Below, one piece after another: positions 35,120-47,378 of a stretch of 64,000 bases of DNA (positions are counted from its first letter, which is position 1; each line of letters begins with the position of its first letter). Below the pieces are notes generated by a model, which was not told the DNA's origin, searched no databases, and was given only the letters and a program-made list of their open reading frames with translations. Position numbers and translations under genes: made by a program. This stretch comes from Ceriagrion tenellum (lineage: Eukaryota; Arthropoda; Insecta; Odonata; Coenagrionidae), in NCBI GenBank assembly GCA_963169105.1, contig OY720639.1, positions 96,794,559 to 96,858,558 of the forward strand, in the 5' to 3' direction.

Positions 35120-37107
35120 GTATGGTTCCGTCACTCCTGCCACAGCTGCCACCATCCTGCAAGAGGGAGCACCGAACGGCCCCATGAGGTTTTCCAACCA
35201 TTGGTCCAACTACGGGTCGGTAGCTCTAAGGCCGCACCCACACCATCTCCTCGTGCACCAACCCCCAAGTAGGCATGGCGCCTTCAGGACACTCGGCGAG
35301 GAGGAGGTCCTTCGGACTTCCCCGATCGGTCCGCCGGTCACGCCTTTCGGCCCAAGGGTACTGTGCCCTTGCGGCGGCGGGGGACCGGAAAAGACGGGGA
35401 GCGGCAAGAGCAGCGGAGGAACGCGAAGAGGCAAGAAGGGTTCCCAGCGGAACAAGGGCTGCGCGCTCTGTGGAGGCGGCGGCACTGTTCGGCTGCCCAC
35501 AAGGAACGCGCCGAGGGACGGTGGCGGAACGGTGGCCTCCAGGGGGACCCCGGCCATCGCCGGGGGGACTATTCAGTTCTCCGGGGATGGCCCCAAGCGT
35601 CCGACTCTCGAGGGCCTCTTCGCCGCGTCGGCCGCGGGAGCCGCGACCGTGCACCCGCCCAGGGTGCCCTTCGAGAGGCCATCCGTAAGTCCCCCGGTCG
35701 CGAAGTCGACCCTGGATCCGTACGATGTAATGAGGAGGACGAGGCTGGTGAGGCCACCGGAGCCGACCTCGGCGAGGATACGCTCCAAGAGCAGCTCCCC
35801 AAACCGGGGTCTGAGGAATCGGAGGAGGCGGCTATGGGGAGCAAACAGGGAGTGGCCGTCCGAAGGCGAAGAAGACGAAGACAGTGGCGAGGACGCCATG
35901 TCCAGATGGGAAGACGACGAAGAGGACGGCAGTGGTGCGGCTAGGGGTAGCGGCGGTGCCGGCCGCAAGTCAATCCTCGAGTGCGAGGTCAGTGCGTACG
36001 AACTCTTAACCAAGTACCTGAAGAAGGGAGGTGAGCCTGCGAAGGAGCAAGTGAAGAGGATCGCTCCCATCCCCGAGGGTGCTGATGACGCGCTGTCCAT
36101 GGACGAACTGAGTGACGACCTGAGCGACAACGCTCTGGAGGACGATGCGCATAAGTTTCGTGTTTCCGTGGGTGGCAAATTGTCGACCAAGCTAGGAGGA
36201 GAAAAGGCCAATAAGTTGAGTAGGGATCGGAACAGTCCAGGGGTCAGGATGAACGAAAAGAGGTTGGGACCCGAGGGTTATGGTAGCGAGGGTGACGAAG
36301 TTAGGCCCACCAGGCCACCGAGAAGATCGAGAACCCCCGCGAGGAATTCCCAGTGTCCACCCCTGCACTCGCCTCCGCCGCCTCCTCCACCCCCAATGCC
36401 ACCACCACCGCCTCCCAACAGGTCCCCTGCCCTCATGCCCCCGTCCGCCATAAAGTCCATCCTGAAAAAGACAACCGTCGCGCCCAGCACGACGGGAAGT
36501 GTCTCTGGTCCCGAAAGCCTGGGCTCCTCCGCGTCTCCCGGAACGCTCGAGTCACAACCTTCCCAATCCCCGAGGTTCACGACCTACGAGGAGCGGAAAA
36601 GGGTCAGGAAGGAGGCGAACAAGAAACAGGTACAGTTCAAGGCGACCCACGACGTCGTGACGCTCCAGACGGACGAGGAAGGCGCGGATGAGTCCAGCGA
36701 AGGTGCGGTAAAGACGTTGCAAGCGAGCGGGGAGGAGGATGGTGTGCGGTTTGCATCCAACGATGCGGACAAGACGGAAGAAGTAGGTGTGCTATCGAGT
36801 GAGGCCGGCGAGAAGTCTGAGTACGAGGGCGAGGAAGTCGCGAAAGATGTGGAGAACGTGGAGAGCAACGAATTGGCCTATGAGGTAGTGTCCCTCCTCC
36901 AATTGGGAAGATCCTTCGAGGCACCGATGGAGGACGATGAGCCGGTCGCAGCGTCGGCCGCCCCCGATAGGCCGCCCACGCCCAAGAGTGAGCTAAGTGA
37001 AGGGATTTCAACGACCGATGAAGAGAGCAGCGACAACGGCTACGCCACCCCGAAATTTTCGTCGCTACCCAAGTTGGATTTGAAAATTCAAGAGGAAAGC
37101 CTGAATG
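35120..37107 (+). CDS. RhoGEF exon 2 (large disordered region)
   Basis: Acceptor CCCCCAG, donor AATGGTAAGA; residues 56-718 plus the first base of a codon. The protein is low-complexity, with Gly/Pro/Arg-rich parts, acidic clusters (EGEEDEDSGED) and a polyproline tract (36371-36420) suited to SH3 or EVH1-type partners. KSILECEVSAYELLTKYL (from residue 339) is echoed in exon 3. SILK (502-505) and KQVQF (558-562) fit PP1-docking motifs. Long open frames in other frames and antisense reflect GC-rich composition. Confidence 0.88.
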
Positions 37108-40100
37108 GTAAGATTCTTGTAACTATTTATTCAATGCTATAGACTCCAACCAGAATAATAATGTTTGGGAGATATATTTGACCTCGATACAAAAACAATT
37201 GACCTCAGCAATCTCCTCTAGAAACATGTAAGAATAATGATGTTTATTTGCTTTTACCTGAGTCAAGTACCAATATTCCTAATCTTTGCACTTAAATTAT
37301 AACTCCGTCAACTATGAAACACTTTTTTGCACAAAATGAGTACAGAGCAATTGTGTTATTCATGTCAACTTAAGCGCGACACTTTCAATTATGCACTTTT
37401 AAATGTTGATTTTGTCAGCAAGAATGTTCATTCATTTTTTCAGCGCATTGTAATGTAGTGTTTTTTTGGATAAGTTAGTACCTACGTGTTCATATTTTTA
37501 ACATATTTTATGATCCCAAAATGACTCATTAGAGAAAGGAGGAGGGTGAAGACGATATAGTGACGAATACGAAATAGTGAACGAATTCCTTCTCGAAGGC
37601 AATAATGAATTGACAGATTATACTTGCTGACAGTGGGAGTCTATCTTCGGCCTCCCAGTACCATTCAAACTGCCACTTGATTATTCACCTCAATTAAATG
37701 CCAAAATTAGTAAATGGAATGTTACTTATTTTTCCCACGCACAAACAAAAGATGACATTTACATAACAAGAGCTTACTTCTGAAGTGTAATCTACAGTCA
37801 TTAATTGCCAGGGCCAAACATTTTTCCTCACGAGCTAATATAATAGGTTTATTTTAGTGTCCAGATATAAAGTCCCACGAAGTTCAGCCAAAATTAGAAC
37901 TAGTATCTGTATTGCGACTACATATTGGCCAAAGTTACTGACCGTGGTAGCTCAAAGTATTAAAATCAGCGCAGTATCATGGCAGGCCAATAAAAATTTA
38001 CTAATGCAAAACACAATTTATTTTTTAGTTCTGTTGTCTAAAAAAATCAACGAGAAAGCACTACCAAATATTTCATGTTTAAATCAATTTGAATACAATT
38101 TGATTCGAGAAAACTACAAATGTGTTGTGGGTCTTCCAAAAATCTAGGAAGCTGTCAGGTTTAGAAAACCCGAATTATTTTCAGCGTAAAAACACTTCTT
38201 GAGTTAACGATGTTGAAATCAACATCAGGTTCGGTAATTTTTGGTTGATATCCTCCTTCCATACAACCATATAGTAAGCAAAAAAATATTTCACTTTGAT
38301 ACTTGGAGGGCTATTCTTTCTCTTCCTAAAACTAACAGCAATCAAATGGATAAAAAGGTAAATTAATGAAAGAGGTGACCTAGAAGCGCCTTTCCTAGAA
38401 TATCTGAGAAAAGTACACCCTATTGAGAAGCGTCAGATTCATAGTGAGGAAAAAATTGGTTAGAGAAGATGCCTTCGGAAGGCAGACGTTACAGACACTT
38501 AAAGGCCCTTAAATAAGAAAAAGCTTCATCTTGACGGAAAAGGGCAGCGTTAAAATCAAAACATTCTCACGGTCTAAGGCGCCACCACCGCCCCCGGCGA
38601 AGGGATCGGTTGCTTCAGCGAGCGTATGATGACCCTTGTTGGGAAAATTGCAGGGTAAGAAATAGGAGGTCGTCCCATGATTGGTCGGAAGAGACCCGCC
38701 AAAACACCCTGGTTACGACCATTACGAGGAGAGAAGTCATAGCTACCACTCACTTTGAGCCTGCCAAATGTATGAGGGTCCTTCGGACTTCCATTATACA
38801 TGACAAGAAATACGTTCCATACGCTTGTCATTCACTTAAAATACTGAAACACCTTTATCTTCATCCATGTTCACTGAGGATTACCGATGTGCAATACATT
38901 TTCTCCTCTGATCACAATTAAATAGCTTTAAAAGCATTTCGCCCCCAAATATTTTCTGCGTAGCAAAGATGTAGTCACTAACAATATTCCATTCTTCACC
39001 CTAAAGGGCACTTTCGTCCTTGAAACTGCAGCTCACTTAAAAAATAATCTCAAAGACGTCTCACTCACTAATATCATCAACTCACTAATATGGGCATTTT
39101 AACCATAGTTTTCGGTAACATCAACTTATAATTAAGAGGGGGGTAAGAGGTATCACCAACATTTTAAACAAAATAACCTTTAGCATAAAGTCTCTTAAGG
39201 ATTATCGGCGTAGCGTCATACTACGTGAACGGAATAAGGAACGGTCATTTTGTTAAATTGAATTTAATCCATAAAAGCAGCTGAGAAGACTTTTTTTCAT
39301 CTTCAAATTCTACAGACACAATCCGACCTTCTGGGTTAAGATTTTCGTACCATCTTAAGATAAAGTAGACTTTTGTTGGTCCTTGCACACTCAGTGTAAA
39401 ACTTATATTATGTTCACAATTCGTAATGGATTCTATCGTTATCTAGTCGCGTGAATACGTTGGTATTATACCACTAAGCAAGCGAAGGCTACATTATTTT
39501 GCGAGTAAAACTCCAGTGTTCAACACTTCTGTTCATTAAATCCTTGCTGTGAGACTGAATAGGTTCATATATTACGTAAAATGATGACCTCATGCGTGGT
39601 ACCTTCCCCACTTCTGTGCATATTGGTTTTTATGACGAGGTTCCATGTAACCCTAAAATCCACCACGATACCCAGCTCCAAAAATAAAAATACAATTAAG
39701 GTAAAAAATGGCTTTGCTGTTAATATTCACCTAAGCCATCGATAAAGTAGTTTGGTCTAAATTACAAATGATTCATGGCGCATAAAAGTACAATTATAAA
39801 GCTTAAATTTCGGTTGCGTCAAAAATGGCCGTCAAACGCGCGAACGGCGCAAGTTTTGCATGCCTGCGATCCAGCAAACTATTCTTGTAATTTACGGTCG
39901 ATGAAAAGAACGATGTCCCATCTCAACACCTCAAATTCTTTTTTCCCCTTAATTTTTCGGTCTGGCTCATTCCGCCCGAGCCGAAAAATACGGAGTATGT
40001 CCGCCGGGAGATAAACGGAAGATTTAGAGACTTGACTAAACTAAATCGAGGTACTGCGTTTGATTTTTATCATCCTCTTTCCCGCCGTTTGGCGAATCCC

Positions 40101-40216
40101 CACCAAAGCGCGCCGTAAACACAATAAAGAACTTTTTTACGGTGTTTTTATTGCGGTCTGCGAGGCAGGCTTTCTCGAGACATGGCATCCAATCTCATCC
40201 CTCCTTCCTTTTCCAG
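37108..40216 (+). other. RhoGEF intron 2 (3109 bp)
   Basis: GT-AG intron, AT-rich, without recognised transposons. A modest GC patch at 38570-38780 and frames of 79-103 codons show no domain. The acceptor at 40215-40216 follows a pyrimidine tract (CTCCTTCCTTTTCCAG). The open frame running upstream of it from 40060 is intronic. Confidence 0.8.
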
Positions 40217-42021
40217 CGGCAGACCTCAGCCGGACCAATGCCCTCCGGCACAGCCTGGACGAGCGACCCGATCCAGGGAGGTCACGGGAAGGCATGTGCG
40301 GCGGAGTCGGCGGCGGAGGAGGGGCGGTAGCGGACGGCGTGGGGGCCGCCAGAGCGGGCGCCTCGCTCTTCAACGACACCATGCGGCTGAGACTGAAAGT
40401 ACACCGTCCGGAGGCCAGGAGAGCATTCCCGCCCAACACCCCCCTCGCCTCCCAAAAGCAACAGCAGCCGCCGCAGACCCGGGCGCGCATGCTGAGCCCC
40501 CCCCCGAGGCCCAGAGAACCTCCGCCTCCTCCACCCCCCACCTCCCCATCCTCCACCCTGCCCCACACTACACCTCCGAGGCCCGAAGGAGAGGCTCCTG
40601 CGGACGAGGAGGGAAGTCCCGGGATCTACGAAGAACCGAGGGCCCGGAGCCGCCCGAGGCCCCTCGCTCCACCCCGACAGATATTCCCTTTTACACCGGA
40701 CGAAATCCGGAGGATCAACGGTGAGGGCAGGAGATGGAGCGCCCGCTTATCCTCGGGTCAGGGCCGGCATAGGCAGCCATCCCCCACAGATGCGGAGCGG
40801 AAAACTTCCAGGCCCCTCTCGTGGTCTCCACCGTCCAGGCGGGAGGATACCATTGCCGTCACCGTGGTGTCCAGGGAGACCACACCACCGTCTGACCAGA
40901 AGGAGTCGGAGAGCGAGTGGGGAGATGAGGGCGACAAGGAAGGTGGCAGGACGAGGAAGGTTAGCCGCACCGTTGTGACCCTGGGGGCGAGCCAGGACGC
41001 CGAGCAAGACCATTCCCCTCCAACCCCTCAGAGCCAAGACGAAGATCTCAAGCTGAGGGTCCGAGTGGAGATTCCGAGGAAGACCTCAATAATAATTGGG
41101 ATGGAACAGCCTCAGGTCATAAACAGAAGGGACGACAACACCCTGACCATAAGCGTCGCTGGGGGTACTGTACCCCCCTGTGACGTTTACGTGGCTCAGG
41201 AAGACGAGGGATTGTACGAAACCCCCTTCAGCGGAGACGAGGAAGAGACGACAGAAAAAATAGAGGATACGGGGTCATTGTCACCGCCTGTAGAATCCTC
41301 CGCAATCTCAAATCAGGAATGCTTTATGGGGGATCCTGTTGAGGCGGTCCGGAGGAACTTGGTCCCACATGTTTGTGGGAAAGATGACGAAGACCCCGCG
41401 AGCAGGCCGGGGAGCGGGCAAGAGAAAGACGCTTCAGAGGAGGAAATCGCCCCAGACACGGTCCTCCTGGCTGACGACGATCTGCGACTGCTTCCCGGGG
41501 TGTCTTATGGGAAGGGAGAAGACGCCGGTGATGATGAGACGGAAGACGTTCCGGCGGAATCGCAGGAAAATGCGACGGAGAAGACGCCAGAGCTGGCGAC
41601 GTCGCGGGAGATTTCAACGGCCGACGAGGACGACGCGGCGGACGACGAGGTGGAAGAAGACGAGGAGGACGATCACTACGAGTCGGTCAGCGAGCCAATC
41701 TACGAGGAGATCGGCGGCGGCGAGAAGGGTGAGGAGAAGTCAATCTTCGAGGGCGCATCCAAGTACGATATCCTGAGCTATCTGGTTGGGGCCAGGGCGC
41801 GGGGGATACCTCTGGACTCGGAGTTTGATTCCCTGGGACTGGAGGAGGACCTGCTCGAAGACGACTTCGAGGAGGAAGAGGACGACGAGGAGGACCTCGT
41901 CATCCCGCTGTCACTGCGAAACGTTGGCTGCAGGGCATCGCACTTGAGCGATTCGAGTGAGGACAGCAGAGCAACGCCGTCGCCCCTTGCGTCCCTGCAC
42001 TCCGCTACGCCCCAGGATAAG
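40217..42021 (+). CDS. RhoGEF exon 3 (acidic disordered region)
   Basis: Completes the split codon as Ala (GCG) and runs to residue 1320 in phase 0, ending PQDK before GTGAGT. Starts AADLSRTNALRHSLDERPD. It contains polyproline stretches, a Ser/Arg part and very acidic runs (EEDEEDD, DDFEEEEDDEEDL). SVSEPIYEEIGG precedes KSIFEGASKYDILSYL (from residue 1226), the second instance of the exon-2 motif. Tyrosines in acidic context could be kinase substrates (inference). Confidence 0.88.
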
Positions 42022-43248
42022 GTGAGTTGAAAGGAAATTGAAAATTATTGATTTCATAAAAGCATATGATGAGGATATACAGCTTGGATTAAAAAATATA
42101 TTAAATTTCAAAATTCGTAATTACTCAAATGAGAACGTTCCAAATTTGGACATGCCAAAAATACTATTAAGACAATCATAACACTGTAAACTAAGGAAGG
42201 AACAAACAACAATGGAGAATATATTTGAAAACATTATTTTCAAGTTAAAATCTAGTTTTCCACACGTAACAATATTCAAAGGCTATACATTAGAAAAAAT
42301 GAGAGAAATAATGGATAGTTGCCGGTTATCAACAGAATCTTATGCCAATGAAAGATAAAGTTTGGATAAGAAATGCGAGGGAAGGGAAAGTAATTCTAAA
42401 TACGAAAAAGGAACACATCCGCAACACAGCATATTATTGCAGGTTCGGTTTCCATTATTTAACAACTTAATCCTCTAATTAAGTCAAAATAGACAATCAT
42501 ATCACAATTGCATTCCGTATCATGAAGTAGTCCGGCTTTACCGCATCAATAAATGGATCTGAATGTGGCAAATAAAAGGACCATTGATAGGACTTTTTAT
42601 TTAAAATAACAGAGCTCAGAAGCATCGGCTGAACGTTCACAAGTTTGAGCATCTGCGTTACCTTCAGCATTCCTGAATCTGATGAAACAACGATAACAAT
42701 AAAAAGTTTATAAGCAGAATTAATAAAATGGAAAGAATAACCTTCAGACTAAAAATCTGCGTAAATGTCTATGATGAATGTAATCGCCATTTTTCAATCT
42801 TACCAGGTCGTCGAATATGAAAATGATATGAAAATACTATCAAAAGTTAATAGCTCCATTAAAAACTAGTTTTCGATTTGAGGGTCACGCGGTGAACATT
42901 ACAAATGAAGTCACGTTTTTTTCTGCAAATCAGTATTTACATGAAGCCAACGTGTGAATGTCAAATGACACAATGAATAGATTTCTCCAATTACAATTTA
43001 AGTTCGTTGATTGCGACGCCAAACAGAGTTCACTGTTATTATCGATGAAGTTCCCCCACATGCGCAAATGCCAACTCACCCGAGAAAACAAACTAGCCCA
43101 CGAATGAAGTGGACCGGCACGTCTAATCGAAAGTTTAAAGTGGAACTAGACGACGGCGTGAGGTTCACACCTGAGACCGAAAAAATTTATTGCGAAGAGT
43201 CAATCTACCGCGAACTGAGCGTGCGTCTTTTGTCTTCCTCTTCCACAG
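42022..43248 (+). other. RhoGEF intron 3 (1227 bp)
   Basis: GT-AG intron, AT-rich. An open frame starting at 43011 runs into exon 4 in a different frame and is not used. No repeats recognised. Confidence 0.8.
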
Positions 43249-43751
43249 CGACGGAGCTCGGCCGAAATAGAGCGGAACGACTCCGGAGTCGGCTCCGAAA
43301 CGAGCAAGTCGAGCCGGAGCAGATGGCAGCATCAACAACACCACAAGCAGCAACAACAACAACCGAAGGCGCCGGCGAGCGGGGGAACCTTCGGAGGGGT
43401 CGTGGTCGGAGGGGGGATCGCTCCCCCAGGGGGCGGGCCCACGGCCCCCTGCCTCGAGGTCTCCTCCTCCGCCTCCACCCTCTCAACCTCCTCGGCGGCA
43501 TCCTCTTGCTCGTCTTCCGGCGGCGGAGGGGGCGGGAGCGGCATCGGACGGGGGGGCAGGACGATAGGGAGGGCCGTGGTCCTCGAGGTCGAAGAGGAAG
43601 AGGACGCGGTGGACGAGGGTGAGGGGGAGGACGGCGGCGACCGCCTCCTGTCCCCCGAGGACGAGGAAGTCAACGCGGGAGGAGCCAACGGGGCGGAGAG
43701 GCACCTGTGCGAGGACTGCGACCAACCGGTGGAGACGCAGGTCACAGACGG
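43249..43751 (+). CDS. RhoGEF exon 4 (Ser/Gly-rich, first half of CxxC module)
   Basis: Acceptor TTCCACAG, donor GACGGGTGAGT. Residues 1321-1488. Begins RRSSAEIERNDSGVGSETS, a conserved-looking Ser-rich motif, followed by a His/Gln-rich stretch, Gly- and Ser-rich linkers, and an acidic block. It ends HLCEDCDQPVETQVTDG, where C1474 and C1477 form the first CxxC of a putative zinc site completed in exon 5. Confidence 0.88.
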
Positions 43752-44552
43752 GTGAGTCAGCCGACTAGAGGTCTACACCTACGACAAGGAGGCCAGAACC
43801 CCATAAGCCATAAGCGTAAAACAGATGCATATCTTAGGGAAGTGCCTTGAATGTAAACAAATGATCTTCTCCATCATTTGGATCTCAAAATGACGCAGGA
43901 ACTTGAGGTTATCATTGCGGCTCATGACAGGTTCTCAGATCAATCACCTGTAACTTACTTGAGTACAATAAAATTAGGTGAAATCATTGGCTCATATTTA
44001 CCCAAACATTTTAATGTGCCCTGCGCCCCTCTGCCAAAAAATACTTTTGGTAGTAATAAATTTTTACCACACACTCTTAACCCTTAGTAAAATTTTAGCA
44101 TTCATCTCCCATCAGATAAATGATTTAAAGAACCTCAATTACATGCTTTAGCCAAATTAGCTTGTTGGTCCTAAATGGCACAACATAAATTATGCATTTG
44201 AGCAGCTATGAAACTCCAAATGTGTCACATTCCCAAAATAATGGATATTGTGGTATGAGTAACAATTTCCTAAATGGGAACTAAAGAAACATCAATCTGA
44301 AAAATTTTTGTAACCTAAATTGTCAATACAGTTCCTAACAATCGAACATTACCACGTACATGGTAATAACAAACATATGTGGTGGTGCAACATCAAATTG
44401 TTACTTCAATTTTGACCCCCCATTCAGCAATACCCCAGCAAAACCAAATCCATCACCTCCAACCCTTTGCATTACATCTATTTCCTTGCTAGTGATTGTT
44501 TCTTCTCTGGGCAGTTAAGGAAACCTGATTCCATTCTTCCATAACTTTTTAG

Positions 44553-44919
44553 GGGACTCATGTTCGCTCCACTGGTGTGCCGGAAGTGTGGAAAGAGGAG
44601 ATCTGAGAGGCGAGAGATCATTGCCGAAATTGTGGAGACAGAGGCTAAATATGGTCGTGACCTCAGGATTCTCTTGGAGGAGTTTGAGAGGCCAATGAGA
44701 GTGGCAGGCCTGCTCTCCACCGACCAGCTTGCCGGCATATTCCTCAACACTGCAGAGTTGGCCACAGCAAGTTCATTGCTCGTAGCAAGGCTAAAAGATG
44801 CCCTAGAAATTGCAGTGGAGAATGGTGACGAAGATCTCCTTACTGTTAATGTTGGAAAGGTGTTCCTAGATGCTGCACCAACCATGCTGCATGCATTCCA
44901 GTCATATTGCACACGCCAA
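44553..44919 (+). CDS. RhoGEF exon 5 (second CxxC, DH start)
   Basis: Acceptor TTTTTAG; completes Gly1488. Encodes GGLMFAPLVCRKCGKRRSER, giving C1497 and C1500, and then the DH domain begins with REIIAEIVETEAKYGRDLRI (conserved region 1: E for GTPase contact, helix 1). Continues to residue 1610 (SYCTRQ) with donor CAAGTAAGT. Intron 4 (801 bp) upstream and intron 5 (356 bp) downstream show nothing of note. Confidence 0.93.
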
Positions 44920-45275
44920 GTAAGTTGATGAGTCATTAAAAACTAAATCATTGCATTTTTACCTTAATGAACTGACATTTATCACTTTGCCCGTTTCCCT
45001 GAGGTAAAATCAATGCCAATTCATGGTGCATACATAACTTCTGGGCCATGGATAATCCTAAAAGCTAATTGCACTTGCTAAACAGAACTGGTTATATCCA
45101 AAACCACATGTATTTGACAATTCTAATCCCAGAATCATATAACATGCTCAAACCCTAATGATCATGTTAATACAGATATGTACAGTCATTAGAAGTAAAG
45201 AAAGGGGGCTCAGTATTTTGAATGTTTTATAGTCCATTATAATTTCTAATTCATATTCCCATCTGTATTTTTCAG

Positions 45276-45398
45276 GGTGCTGCCTCACTCTTGCTCTCAA
45301 ATCTTGAGAAGGAGAAAGAGCTGCTCAGGGTATTTCTAAGGGTTTCACAGATGGAGAATGCTGTGCTGAGAAGAATGAATCTCAATTCTTTCCTAATG
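45276..45398 (+). CDS. RhoGEF exon 6 (DH, middle)
   Basis: 41 codons, phase 0 at both ends (residues 1611-1651): starts GAASLLLSNLEKEKELLRVF and ends NLNSFLM. These are the central DH helices leading to the exchange surface. Acceptor ATTTTTCAG, donor ATGGTATGT. Intron 6 (453 bp) follows and has no features. Confidence 0.92.
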
Positions 45399-45851
45399 GT
45401 ATGTATGAAGTCGTCAATAGATGTAGAAATACCAATCTAGCATATCCATCCTTTTTCTCTATAAGACACGAGCATTATGTGGGGCTGAAATATGAGTATT
45501 TTTAAAGGTTCTAAGATTCAGATAATAAAAAACCACATTCTTTAGTCACTATAATATATCTCCTCTTATAAATTTTCAACATCAAATTCTCTTCTAAGTA
45601 GTAAAATCATTTTAACCTGATCAGCTGAGCCCTAAGATTTTGATTCTCAGAATTGATTTCAAAGCTTTATATCAAACTACAAGCTTGACATATCTAACCA
45701 TTGTTTGTGACTTTCGGCAATACTTTTAAAAAGGAGAAAAATGAGAGGCTAGTTAGTTTACTTAAACTACACTCCAGGACCTATATTTTAATGAGGTTGT
45801 ACTTCTCTATTTTTGGAAAATTCATACAAAACTTTCGCATTACCTTCACAG

Positions 45852-45989
45852 GTTCCTGTCCAAAGAGTGACAAAGTATCCCTTGCTCCTCGGACGACTAT
45901 TCAAAGTCACTCCACATCATGCAGAGGGAAGAGATTTACTTCGTCAAGCTCAGAGGAAAATAGAACTCCACCTGGAACATATGAATGCT
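45852..45989 (+). CDS. RhoGEF exon 7 (DH conserved region 3)
   Basis: 46 codons (residues 1652-1697). VPVQRVTKYPLLLGRLFKVT is the canonical DH conserved region 3 (LPVQRI.RYPLLL), the helix that contacts switch regions of the GTPase; this is the strongest family evidence. Ends EHMNA with donor GCTGTATGT. Intron 7 (1275 bp, 45990-47264) is AT-rich with no recognised feature. Confidence 0.95.
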
Positions 45990-47264
45990 GTATGTACAAA
46001 CCAATGAACCAGTTGTAACACTAATCATGACAATTATTTTTTATTTGGATTAGTTTTTATATCAGAAATGACCTAAAATTTAATTTAATGTAAATCATAA
46101 TAATATCTAAAACCTCAAGGGTTGATAGATTTATTTTTATCATATTTTAAACGTAATAAAGCTGTCAGTTAATGCGAAAATATATGGATCAACAATTCAT
46201 TTGTTTCTATTACTAAAGATTATACACCATCGAAAATCTTCATCATATAATTGAAGTAAAGCATTACTTAGGTACGAATTACCGATTCAGCAATGAACCT
46301 GAAAGTATGAGTAATTATGCAACCTACATTTTTAAGTCGGCATTAAAATTTTATCAGATTCCATTGGTTCAACTGCATAGGTCAGCGTTTTGCTGACGTT
46401 TTTCTTCCATTACCAGAGATGTCTTCAGATCGATGTGTATCCATCATCAACCAGAGGATGCCACCTCTCAAGAGGTAAAAATTTTGTCAACAAAACATTG
46501 ACTTATGCAGCTGAACAAGAATATGGAACCAGATACAATGAGATGCTGAAAAAGCCTTAGCTCCAACTTCCAAATCTGTCAAAGAGTAGATTCAGATTCA
46601 ATAAAGAAGTATAAAAATGGATTTTACAACTCCACGAACTACTTTTCTATTATCTGTCAGCATTTTCATGCTAAAAGAATAGTTTTCCATGCTTCTTGGT
46701 TCCATAATGGAAAACTGACATATGAAATGATAGGGTAGTCAAAAGTTTATTAAATCAATCATGTATTTAAAAATATGCAGGATGATGAATCATAGCTGTA
46801 AATTAACAATTCATTTCCAACCTATGAGAGAAAAATGATCTCAAAATATCTTCTCGCCAACAATTTCATTAAGTATAGAATCCTGTGGAGCTTAGCAGAC
46901 CTATCCATTTATTCACTCTTGCTCCCATAAAACACGGCATGATGGATTAGACTTAAAATTGATGACCTAGAATCGTGTTTCTTTTTTCAGCAAGAATGTT
47001 TTTAAATGCCCTTCTGGACAGACAATTACATGAAATCTACAATACATAAAACTATAATATACACTGGTATATTAGAAGTACACTAGATGAAATGTAAAAA
47101 AATTATATCAAACATGAGTAAACCTTAACTCATTATAAAATTTAACTTTAGCCAATGAATAATTCGGGCTCATAACATTGTCATCAGGTGCATGATAAAT
47201 ATCTCTAGAGGAGGATAAATTAAGACCACTAACTAATGTCATGAATTAATATGAATATTTTCAG

Positions 47265-47378
47265 GAGACAAAGGATATGAGTGCCATTCGGTTATGGCGA
47301 AGAATATCAATTATAAATGGTACACCAGGCCGTAGATCAAACAGTGAGATGGATATGCAGAACATACGACTGAAGAAG
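47265..47378 (+). CDS. RhoGEF exon 8 (DH-PH linker)
   Basis: 38 codons (residues 1698-1735) starting ETKDMSAIRLWRRISIINGT and ending NIRLKK. Basic and partly helical, it forms the end of the last DH helix and the linker to PH. SNSEMDMQ could be a phosphorylation site (inference). Intron 8 (775 bp) follows; at 47800-47880 it contains a weak SINE-like phrase. Confidence 0.9.

Noticed and set aside
35363..35944. 193-codon plus-strand frame overlapping exon 2 in another frame
   Set aside because: Arg-rich shifted reading of the same GC-rich exon; it does not join to neighbouring exons.
35573..36211. Long antisense open frames (up to 212 codons) opposite RhoGEF exon 2, and similar ones opposite exons 3 and 4
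   Set aside because: They follow from GC-rich codon composition; the plus-strand exon has splice borders, phase continuity and family motifs, the antisense frames have none.
43011..43622. 203-codon frame crossing the start of exon 4
   Set aside because: Uses intron sequence and the wrong frame; the correct frame follows from exon 3 phase and the acceptor at 43247-43248.
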